From Candidatus Kuenenia stuttgartensis (GTDB taxonomy: Bacteria; Planctomycetota; Planctomycetia; Isosphaerales; Isosphaeraceae), in contig CAMCFM010000002.1 of NCBI GenBank assembly GCA_945874095.1, positions 1 to 37,126 of the forward strand: DNA of 37,126 bases, given 5' to 3'. Of the stretch, positions 27,737 to 37,126 are shown in pieces; positions within the stretch are counted from its first letter, which is position 1, and every line of letters begins with the position of its first letter. A program made the translations under genes and the position numbers. Below the pieces are notes generated by a model that worked only from the letters and a program-made list of their open reading frames with translations, searched no databases and had not been told where the DNA came from.

Positions 27737-27943
27737 ATGAACCGAATTGTACAGGTTTTGGCCGCAGCGTATCCAATGATATACCATGAACATGAATCAT
27801 TCCCGACTTGCCATAGCGGGTGTGCTTCTATAAGCCCGCAAATGCACTCTATGCCGATTGTTGATGCAACTGTCGCGTTTGTGCCTGCAAGTTGCTTTAC
27901 TAATAGCGGGCTGCACTTTCTAGGCCGTTGGGGTTGCCATTGA
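27737..27943 (+). CDS. Possible small protein (68 aa), uncertain
   Basis: ATG preceded by AAGGAG at suitable spacing; product MNRIVQVLAAAYPMIYHEHESFP... has no recognisable domain. Confidence 0.25.
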   Translation: MNRIVQVLAAAYPMIYHEHESFPTCHSGCASISPQMHSMPIVDATVAFVPASCFTNSGLHFLGRWGCH

Positions 27944-27999
27944 TATTCTTGCTTTGGGATCTCTGTTTTGAAAAGTCTTGCATTAGAAGGAGTTCTGAG

Positions 28000-29883
28000 A
28001 TGACTAAATTGCTGGAACAACTCAGTGAATCTTGGAAAGCCGTTACTAACGCTTGTATTGGAAATATCTCATTGGGACGGATGAATCCTATCGCGGTTTC
28101 GACGGCTATTCTGGTTATGTTGATGTCCGCAGAATCCTCAGCGCAATCCAGAAATGTTTACGTTGGAACCACAGAACAATTTATTGTCAACGGTAATACC
28201 AAGTTGATGATTGGATATCTTTATCAAAAGGGGCAGAACAGAATCCAAAATGTCGAAGTCTACATTGATAAGCCCAGAACAAAAGGCGGCGTGCTTATTG
28301 CTAAAATTGCGGCAAATCAGAAACGGCCGGATTTGAAATCTGTTTTGGGATTAGTGGACGACAAGGTTGGATTCCGTTGGGTCGTGCCAAAAGCTCAGGC
28401 TTTTTCAAACAGGAAGATCTTTGTTTACCCTGAAGGGCAGTATCAGGTTTTACCATCAGGAATTGCAGGGAGTGATTTATCGATTGTACTTGCGCCTTTT
28501 AAAAGCCCTGTTGGTGTGAGTTATGGGGTTTATTCAAAAGGTTCGGAGCAGTTTCTGACAGGTTGGGTTTATGATGAAAATGTCAGTCCTTCTGATATGA
28601 AAGTGCAAGTTTATGTAGATGCCCCACGCTCAAGTGGAGGAAAAATAGTGATGGAGGTGCCGATTGATGAAGATCGTTCGAAGATAGCGAAACTAAACGG
28701 ATTCAAACGGAGCGATATTGGATTTAGCGTTTTACTTCCAGGATGGGTCAGAGATTCAGGGCGGAAGTTATATCTGACTTGTGTTTCGAAGAACCATAAA
28801 GTGATTGACGTTGTTTTTCAGAAATCCGGGCGTATATCGGTTGATGATACTGCATCCCAAAGTTTAGAACTGACTCGCACTGCATCGCCTGCAAGGGTTT
28901 TAAGCTGGAGTCCAGGAATTCGTTCGCCCCGACGGCTTCGGGCTTTGTCACAGTATCCTTGGATCCAATTCGACACCATGACCGACGAATCCGAAGGTGT
29001 GGGTGGGTCAAATTTGTTTTGGCTTGTTTCAACAAGTATGGAGAACCGGAATTACTCTCCTGTACGACCGGATAAGGGTATGAATGCATTATTGCCGAAT
29101 GACCCTCTGTATCAGGTTTTTGCCAGTCAATTAGACGATAAAAAATATTCGCTCCGAATGGTGATGGACAAAATTTCAGGCAAAGATCTTTCAGGTGCTG
29201 ATGTGATTCCGACATTTTTGTTTGGAGCAATTAATGAGAGTTTCGATATTGCGTTTAACGAAATACAAAAGCCAAGGATTGGTGACAATATTTATGTGGA
29301 TATCACTTACCGGATAAACAAATTGATGACAAAGGATACTCGTGGGATTCTACCTCCAAAAGCCAGAGTTTCCGTTGGAGTTGCGACCAGATATCAAGGG
29401 GATAATTACGGCCTTGGGACTCAAGAGAAAAAGTACGTTGAAATCAATCTGGAACGGACTCGATCCTATGATATGTGCCCTCAAAAGGGAGAGGCATATA
29501 GCGGAATCCATTTGCCCTGGAATATTACGAAAACGAATTCGGATCCAGAGGGGATTTATGATTCCAGGCATACCTGGGGGTTGTCTGGTCATAAGCCTGG
29601 GGCATCAGCAATCAGAAATGCAACTACGGGTGGTGAACTCGTATATTATGATGGAAAGGCGATTGAGAATTGGATTGTTAAGAAAGATCTGGATGATGGA
29701 TGGATTAAGCTCAGGATCCCATTTTCATTCCTAATGATACGTTATCCATGGCAGCGATTGCCGGAAAACTGGAATGATGTGCGGATAGGCGGTATTTATT
29801 TAGGATTGGAAATGTGGGGGCGAGGTTTTTTAGATTGGGAAGTTAAAGATGTTAATATTTTTTCAATGAAAAATGTTTTATAG
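28000..29883 (+). CDS. Uncharacterised secreted protein with two tandem beta-type domains and an unassigned C-terminal region
   Basis: ATG 28000 (MTKLLEQLSES...) with AGAAGGAG upstream; hydrophobic segment AVSTAILVMLMSAESSAQS; repeats ...VEVYIDKPRTKGGVLIAKIAANQKRPDLK... and ...VQVYVDAPRSSGGKIVMEVPIDEDRSKIAK.... Confidence 0.8.
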   Translation: MTKLLEQLSESWKAVTNACIGNISLGRMNPIAVSTAILVMLMSAESSAQSRNVYVGTTEQFIVNGNTKLMIGYLYQKGQNRIQNVEVYIDKPRTKGGVLIAKIAANQKRPDLKSVLGLVDDKVGFRWVVPKAQAFSNRKIFVYPEGQYQVLPSGIAGSDLSIVLAPFKSPVGVSYGVYSKGSEQFLTGWVYDENVSPSDMKVQVYVDAPRSSGGKIVMEVPIDEDRSKIAKLNGFKRSDIGFSVLLPGWVRDSGRKLYLTCVSKNHKVIDVVFQKSGRISVDDTASQSLELTRTASPARVLSWSPGIRSPRRLRALSQYPWIQFDTMTDESEGVGGSNLFWLVSTSMENRNYSPVRPDKGMNALLPNDPLYQVFASQLDDKKYSLRMVMDKISGKDLSGADVIPTFLFGAINESFDIAFNEIQKPRIGDNIYVDITYRINKLMTKDTRGILPPKARVSVGVATRYQGDNYGLGTQEKKYVEINLERTRSYDMCPQKGEAYSGIHLPWNITKTNSDPEGIYDSRHTWGLSGHKPGASAIRNATTGGELVYYDGKAIENWIVKKDLDDGWIKLRIPFSFLMIRYPWQRLPENWNDVRIGGIYLGLEMWGRGFLDWEVKDVNIFSMKNVL

Positions 29884-29928
29884 TTGTGATTTGATCGTAA
29901 TTTAATCGTAATTTAAGTCGTACTAATT

Positions 29929-29965
29929 AAACCACTGGCCTGAATAGAGCACAGGCCAGTGGTTT
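29929..29965 (+). terminator. Rho-independent terminator
   Basis: AAACCACTGGCCTG-AATAGAGCA-CAGGCCAGTGGTTT followed by ATTTTTGC; perfect arms after the 28000-29883 CDS. Confidence 0.92.
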
Positions 29966-29979
29966 ATTTTTGCAAGGAA

Positions 29980-30960
29980 TTAACGTGTAGGAACCGTTGC
30001 CTTCTCGTTAGCCGGTTTTGGCGTGGTTTTGGATTGATCGGCAGCAATTTTGCGGAGCACATCGGCCAAGCGATATGCCGCCAAGGCGACTTTCTTCTCC
30101 GACAGTTTGCGGGCTCCGGCGGCGTATCCAATGGGGAGTTCGCGGAACCTGTTCTGATCGATCGCCAGGTTGGCGTAAACCACGTCGCGACAAGCTTCTC
30201 CGCCTTCACGGACCCAGTCCTGAATCGCGTTCTTTTCGAGTTCCCTGGTGAAGCTCTCTTTAGGGTAATCACGCAAAAGGCGTCTGGATTCGCGGTCGAG
30301 AGAGGGTGGGTTTTCCTCCCGGCCAAGGATCCCGTCCCAGTAGGCATGAAGATTGTCTGAACCGTTATCGTTAGGCACTTCCACCAGGTTTCCGCCTTGG
30401 TCGCCATTCGGGGTAGCTGGACAGAATCGGGCACCAGCATGAAGCGGCTGGTGGATATCGCCCACCTGATGGATCACCCAGCTCAAGGCAACAGCCCGTT
30501 CGGCCTTGCTGTTTTTCGGTTCGTTGATGGTTTTCAGGTGGGCAAGATAAGTGTTTACGACGTTCTCGTCGGTGGGGCGAGGTTCTTCGATACGCATCGG
30601 TTTATTGCGTTCGTAGACGAGGCGATAGTTGATGTAATGGGCCCGTGGGCGGAAATAGCGAGCGAATTCCGTGTCAGGTCGAGCCTGGTCGGGAAATACC
30701 GAAGCGTTCACGAAAAGGCTGAGGCGTTCGTCGCGCGGGTTGAACCGGGCGTTTCTCCACCAGGTGCGTTCGGCAGGGTGTTCGCGAAGAATTTGGGCGA
30801 GCTTGGATTTGGTGGTTTCATCAAGTTGTTCGAACGCCATCCAGGCGACCAACCTGTGGCCTCGGCCATTCCAGGCTTGGGCAGGATTGGCAAAAATCAT
30901 GGCAGACAAGAACATAACCAAGGATGAAGTCGCAATCAGTCTACGTATAGAATCGCTCAT
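29980..30960 (-). CDS. Secreted S1/P1-type nuclease
   Basis: Signal peptide ending ANPAQA followed by WNGRGHRLVAWMA (N-terminal Trp is a zinc ligand in this family); WVIHQVGDIHQPLHAG; NLHAYWDGILG. Confidence 0.93.
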   Translation of the reverse strand: MSDSIRRLIATSSLVMFLSAMIFANPAQAWNGRGHRLVAWMAFEQLDETTKSKLAQILREHPAERTWWRNARFNPRDERLSLFVNASVFPDQARPDTEFARYFRPRAHYINYRLVYERNKPMRIEEPRPTDENVVNTYLAHLKTINEPKNSKAERAVALSWVIHQVGDIHQPLHAGARFCPATPNGDQGGNLVEVPNDNGSDNLHAYWDGILGREENPPSLDRESRRLLRDYPKESFTRELEKNAIQDWVREGGEACRDVVYANLAIDQNRFRELPIGYAAGARKLSEKKVALAAYRLADVLRKIAADQSKTTPKPANEKATVPTR

Positions 30961-31046
30961 GCAGGGGCCTTTCAGAATGTCAGGGATGATTCACAAGGGG
31001 ATCATTGATAAATATTAATATAGTCCATGATGGCTTCATAAAAAAA

Positions 31047-31076
31047 GGCGAGACCTCTGCAATGAGAGGTCTCGCC
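31047..31076 (-). terminator. Rho-independent terminator for the RTX gene
   Basis: GGCGAGACCTCT-GCAATG-AGAGGTCTCGCC with an A-tract on the left, i.e. a U-tract on the minus strand. Confidence 0.92.
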
Positions 31077-31115
31077 TGTACTTTAGTCAGCGATCACGTG
31101 GTGATTAACCGCAGA

Positions 31116-34100
31116 TCACTTTTTGGCTTTGTCAGTTGTTTTGGCTTTGGCAGTTGCTTTGGCTTTGGCAGGTGTCAGCTTATTGGCTGACATGCTGGCG
31201 GCCTTGACTGTCACTTTTGGTTTTACAGAAGCCGATGCGGTGGTGATCACCGTCCGGCCCCGTGCGATCATCTCAGACAGAGGTGGTTGTTCGACAACTG
31301 TACCGTTGCTGAAGATATGACCGGTGTAGTAGAAGGCAGGAATTCTGTACGAAAGAGAATTCGCATTGACTGGGACGGCTGGGGTTGGAGGCTCAGACAG
31401 AACACCTTGCTTGTAGATGTGCTGGAAGCCACCATCAAGAGCTGTTCGGTCGTAATTCTTCTCCGTGGCCTGATGGGTAAAGGCCATGTCGTTGCCTGAA
31501 CCACCGAGCACGGTTTCGCGGATGTTGTCCGCACCGGCGTCGAGTAGATTGTCGCCGTTGCCGCCGTCCACTTTGTCGAAGCCGTTGCCGCCGAGCATGG
31601 TGTCATTGCCGTCGTTTGGCAGGCCCGACTTGCGAGGTTTGTGCTTGGTGTTCGCGGTTTCAGGGGTCCCGCCAAGCATGTAGTCGTTGCCAAGGCCACC
31701 GTACATCATGTCGTTGCCAAGGCCACCGATCAGGCTGTCGTTGCCGGCTTCGCCCCAGATGCTGTCGTTGCCGTCTCCACCGTTGATGAAGTCGTTGCCA
31801 GCACCACCGAGTAGCAGGTCATTGCCTTCGCCGCCATCGATGGAGTCGTTACCGTTTCCACCGTTGAGGACATCGTTCAGGCCCGTACCGTAGATCGTAT
31901 CGTTGCCGTTGCCACCGTTGACAATATTGAAGCCATCGATGAAGTCGTTGCCGTCTCCACCGTTGATCACGGTTGAGATCTGGTCAAAAGCATCAGCAGT
32001 GATGGAGATATTGTCGTTACCGGCACCGGCGTCGAGGTTCAGCGTGTCGCCTGGCTTGACCGAATTGAACAGACGGACCAAGGCAGGCAGGCCGTTGATA
32101 TTGACCTGGCCAGGCGATGGAGTGGTGATCACGATGGTGTCACCTACGTCCGTACCACTGACGTTGGCTACGTTCCCCGTAGAACCTGGAGCGAATGCCG
32201 CGTCGACCAATGTCATGCTGGTCTGTTGCATGTTGCCGACGTTGAAGGTGTCGCCACCTGAACCACCAACCAGAGAGACATGCTCAAGGTCGGTCGCCGA
32301 TGCGGACCCATTGCCGACGATTTGAATCAAAGCCAGGTTCGAGAGGCCAGGGCCAACGATACCAGGGGCAGCAGGGCCAGGAATGCTCGAGGTGGAGAAG
32401 ACATTGCTTGAGGTTGCGGATCCATTGAAGACGAGTGCGTCCTGGCCTTGGCCACCGCCAATCACGTCGTTCCCGTCACCAAGATTCCAAATGAACACAT
32501 CAGAGCTATCGCCACCACTGAGGCTATCATCACCAAGACCACCAACGATGATGTCGTTTCCGCCATCGCCAGTGATGCTGTCGTTTCCGGCCAGACCACT
32601 GAGGAAGTCGTCTCCAGAATCACCGTTGATCAGGTCGGATGAGCCGCCACCTGTGATGGTGTCGTTCCCTGATCCTCCATTGAGCTCAGAGTAGAGAGCA
32701 AACGCAGGGCCTGTGATTGTGTCATTATTTGAGCCACCAAACACTTCCACGTGACCGTTGTTTATACCGGTCATGTTCACGGTATCGTTGCCGATTCCGC
32801 CATAGGCCAGAATCGTGATCGGATAGGCTGAAGCTGTGGCCAGAGTGGTTGCTGTGATGGAATCGTCGCCAGCAAAGCCGTTGATATCGATCAGGCCAAC
32901 TCCGCTGGCTGTGCTTGTCACACCATTGAGAGACAAGTTATAAGTCTGAGTGGCCGTCTCAGTGACCGCAATCGTGTCACCTTGATTTGAGCCGTTCAGG
33001 AGAACTTTGTCTTCGCCAGAGCCACCGACGAAATTCGCGGCGGCAGATGTTGGGTTGATCAGCAACGTATCGTTGCCGACACCGCCGGTGTAATTGATAA
33101 TGCTGGAGTTGTTGGCGGTGACTTCGAGGGAGTCGTTCCCAGCCAAGCCATTCAGGCTCATAACATCCTGCGAATTATTGAAATTCAGAAGGATGGAATA
33201 GTAAGGCAACCCGATGATCTGAAGGGAATCAGGTGTCGCGGTGGCGTCAACACGCAGGTTGTCGTCGCCTTGTGTGGCTTCGTAAGTCGCAGTGTTGGCA
33301 GCACCTACAACAGCTTGAACCGTTAGGGTTTCCACTGTGGTGTTTGAGAGATCCAGAATGTCGAATGCGTTCGACGTATCGGATGTGCCCAGCAGGTAGA
33401 TGGCGTTTACGCTGTTCGAGAGCAACTGTGGATCCGTATTCCCATTGATCACCGTGTGAAGGGTGTTGCTCAGGTCAGCAAAGATCTGGGTATTGCTGGC
33501 TTGAACAAAAAGGGTGTTGATCCCTGTATTGCCTTCAAAATAGCTACCAATACTGAGTGGGCCATTTTGAATGTAGGTGTCGGAGTCTTCGCCACCATAG
33601 AAAGCGTCAGAGCCGGCACCGCCCTGAAAGGTATCGTTTCCGATCTCACCAAGAGCCGAGGCTTGAAAAATCGCATCGACAGACTTGAGTGTCGTATCAA
33701 TAAAGTCATCGCCCTGCCCCAGCCACGAACGGACACCAATAGCGTTCGTATCGCTTCCGCCGGCATCAAGGCTTGAGCTGAGGAAAACGTTGTCGGATCC
33801 ATCGCCAGCATAGAGCTGAATCACGGAAACGCCGGTGACTTCCATAGTCGATGTCAAGCCATTTACCGAAATGGTGACGAGAGCGTCAGATGCACGCAAG
33901 ACTTGATCGATTGTGATGTTATCGCCGAGAACTGTTCCCCTGGCGACGATCTGGTTGCTATCCACTGCAGCAGAGTCAATGATCGTGTCATTGCCGGTAG
34001 AAAGAAGATAGGTGTCATCGCCGATCCCACCGTCGAGAACATCGTTGCCAGCACCACCCTTGAGCGTATCGTTGCCAGCACCACCACCGAGGGCAACTCC

Positions 34101-34781
34101 GGCAAGCACGTTGTCTGTGGATTGGATCAGGTCGTTACCGTCCTGGCCGCGAACAGCCAGCGAGTCCACACCACTGGTGCCAATGATGTTGACGATATCG
34201 CTGCCTTGACCAGCATCGACAACCGTCACTGTAGCTTCCAGTTTATCCGCAATCGTAATCGTGTTTCCACCTGCACCGCCCTGATAATTCAGTTCGGTTA
34301 AGCCTGAATTATAGGTGAAATGACCGATTGAGGTGTCGACGTTACCAGTCAATTCAAAGGTCGAAGGATTTAGAGAGGTCGAGAAGCCAATTTTCTGGCC
34401 GCTGGAATTGACGGACTGATCAATCGTCAGGCTCGAAAGACCTGTCGCATTGACATTAACGCCGGCGGAGCTGCCAACGGCAAGAGTCTGTATGCCGGGA
34501 TCGACGGAATCGAAGTCAAATGGGCTTTCGAATCCGGCAGTGCCGAGGCTGAATTGATTGTTGTAGTAAAGTCCGCCAGAGATGGCGAAACTGAGGTCAT
34601 CAGCGCCTGTGAAGTCAGCGATATTGCCAACAAGTGTGGCGCTGTATGCCATCAGACGTCGGTCTTCCATGCCCTCAATGATTGGGGCAAATCTGGAAGT
34701 GTTCTTGACCCGCGCGATTGGTTTGCGGATGTCCCGGCAGGGCTCTGCGGACCGCAAGTTTTTTGAATTGGACATGGTCAT
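31116..34781 (-). CDS. RTX (haemolysin-type calcium-binding repeat) surface protein with planctomycete-type N-terminal motif and Lys/Ala-rich C-terminal tail
   Basis: Many GGxGNDxLxGG nonapeptides (GGAGNDTLKGGAGNDVLDGG; GGNGNDSIDGGEGNDLLLGGAGNDFINGGDGNDSIWG); N-terminal IIEGMEDRRLMAYSA; C-terminal TPAKAKATAKAKTTDKAKK. Confidence 0.93.
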   Translation of the reverse strand: MTMSNSKNLRSAEPCRDIRKPIARVKNTSRFAPIIEGMEDRRLMAYSATLVGNIADFTGADDLSFAISGGLYYNNQFSLGTAGFESPFDFDSVDPGIQTLAVGSSAGVNVNATGLSSLTIDQSVNSSGQKIGFSTSLNPSTFELTGNVDTSIGHFTYNSGLTELNYQGGAGGNTITIADKLEATVTVVDAGQGSDIVNIIGTSGVDSLAVRGQDGNDLIQSTDNVLAGVALGGGAGNDTLKGGAGNDVLDGGIGDDTYLLSTGNDTIIDSAAVDSNQIVARGTVLGDNITIDQVLRASDALVTISVNGLTSTMEVTGVSVIQLYAGDGSDNVFLSSSLDAGGSDTNAIGVRSWLGQGDDFIDTTLKSVDAIFQASALGEIGNDTFQGGAGSDAFYGGEDSDTYIQNGPLSIGSYFEGNTGINTLFVQASNTQIFADLSNTLHTVINGNTDPQLLSNSVNAIYLLGTSDTSNAFDILDLSNTTVETLTVQAVVGAANTATYEATQGDDNLRVDATATPDSLQIIGLPYYSILLNFNNSQDVMSLNGLAGNDSLEVTANNSSIINYTGGVGNDTLLINPTSAAANFVGGSGEDKVLLNGSNQGDTIAVTETATQTYNLSLNGVTSTASGVGLIDINGFAGDDSITATTLATASAYPITILAYGGIGNDTVNMTGINNGHVEVFGGSNNDTITGPAFALYSELNGGSGNDTITGGGSSDLINGDSGDDFLSGLAGNDSITGDGGNDIIVGGLGDDSLSGGDSSDVFIWNLGDGNDVIGGGQGQDALVFNGSATSSNVFSTSSIPGPAAPGIVGPGLSNLALIQIVGNGSASATDLEHVSLVGGSGGDTFNVGNMQQTSMTLVDAAFAPGSTGNVANVSGTDVGDTIVITTPSPGQVNINGLPALVRLFNSVKPGDTLNLDAGAGNDNISITADAFDQISTVINGGDGNDFIDGFNIVNGGNGNDTIYGTGLNDVLNGGNGNDSIDGGEGNDLLLGGAGNDFINGGDGNDSIWGEAGNDSLIGGLGNDMMYGGLGNDYMLGGTPETANTKHKPRKSGLPNDGNDTMLGGNGFDKVDGGNGDNLLDAGADNIRETVLGGSGNDMAFTHQATEKNYDRTALDGGFQHIYKQGVLSEPPTPAVPVNANSLSYRIPAFYYTGHIFSNGTVVEQPPLSEMIARGRTVITTASASVKPKVTVKAASMSANKLTPAKAKATAKAKTTDKAKK

Positions 34782-35395
34782 CAGAAAGGTCCCCGAATCA
34801 GATTAGGAGCAAAGGTCTTGGAATTGCTGACGGTCAACGCCACTTCCTAAGCGTAAAACCGGAACACTGGATACCATTGAGTGAGGTGGTCGCCCAGATT
34901 ACTCATATATACCAGTCAATCGTATCATGATTTAATTATCAACTAATAAAGAACCTGATCCTCAGATTTTCTATATATAGGAAAAGTTTTGCAGATGTAG
35001 AATTGGCGCATCGCGCATTTACGGACTATCCGTGTTCAAAAAAGTTCTTGAAAGTTAGAGCATTTGTTGACAGTGTTTGTTTTCGATGTATCTTGGTCAA
35101 ATTCCAATCCCTGCTTATGTTACGAAGATAATTGCTTGAATTTGTTGGTACCTGTTCGGGTTTGAAAGTCAAATGGAAATGGTTGATTTTGATCGGAAAT
35201 GTAACGAAAAAACCGCCTTTGTGCGTTGGTGCAGAAATGATGATATTCGTAAACATTCACGAAGACGTATTCGTAAATCTAATCGCTGCGGATTTTGCCG
35301 TTTCGGCGATTCCTGATGATCAGGATTGATCGGAACGGTTCGAATGATTCTTTGCGAGACACGCGTATGGTCCCCAAAGCTCTGATGGGACTCGA

Positions 35396-37126
<1,731 letters not shown>

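Noticed and set aside
30009-30023. TAGCCGGTTTTGGCG, one mismatch from the dispersed repeat core
   Set aside because: Lies inside the 3' coding end of the S1/P1 nuclease (TPKPAN codons) without flanking similarity to the other copies; probably chance.
31123-34209. Several plus-strand ORFs (e.g. MSLPEPPSTVSRMLS..., MPRPPYIMSLPRPP...) opposite the RTX gene
   Set aside because: Low-complexity frames produced by the antisense of GGxGND repeats.
35026-35256. 76-aa minus-strand ORF upstream of the RTX gene region
   Set aside because: AT-rich, no RBS, no recognisable family.

Overview
The window looks like chromosomal DNA from a planctomycete (inferred from LEDRTVPT / MEDRRLMA-type N-terminal motifs on large surface proteins and from gene content). 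From left to right it holds: (1) a cytochrome c oxidase operon (3' part of subunit I, ctaA, ctaB, subunit III, subunit IV, and a SCO protein fused to a DUF420-like membrane domain); (2) metabolic/regulatory genes (SH3-like secreted protein, DUF362 protein, REC-like + RsbW-like ATPase, aldose epimerase, LDH2-type dehydrogenase); (3) a tightly packed surface-glycan locus of about 10 kb (Gfo/Idh/MocA oxidoreductase, polysaccharide deacetylase, three methyltransferases, flippase-like membrane protein, three GT4 and one GT2 glycosyltransferases); (4) a large secreted subtilisin with Calx-beta-like repeats; (5) a repeat-rich intergenic block containing a tandem 72-bp repeat whose hairpin shows a paired substitution, plus a dispersed GGTCTTGGCGCTAGC element; (6) an uncharacterised 600+ aa secreted protein; (7) an S1/P1 nuclease; (8) a 1221-aa RTX-repeat protein with a Lys/Ala-rich basic tail; (9) NAD-dependent DNA ligase, truncated by the window edge. 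I saw no tRNA, rRNA, CRISPR array or transposase. The best hunt targets are the structured repeat block at 27.2-27.6 kb, the glycan locus, the unusual RTX protein and the uncharacterised protein at 28.0-29.9 kb. All family calls come from reading motifs, with no database search.
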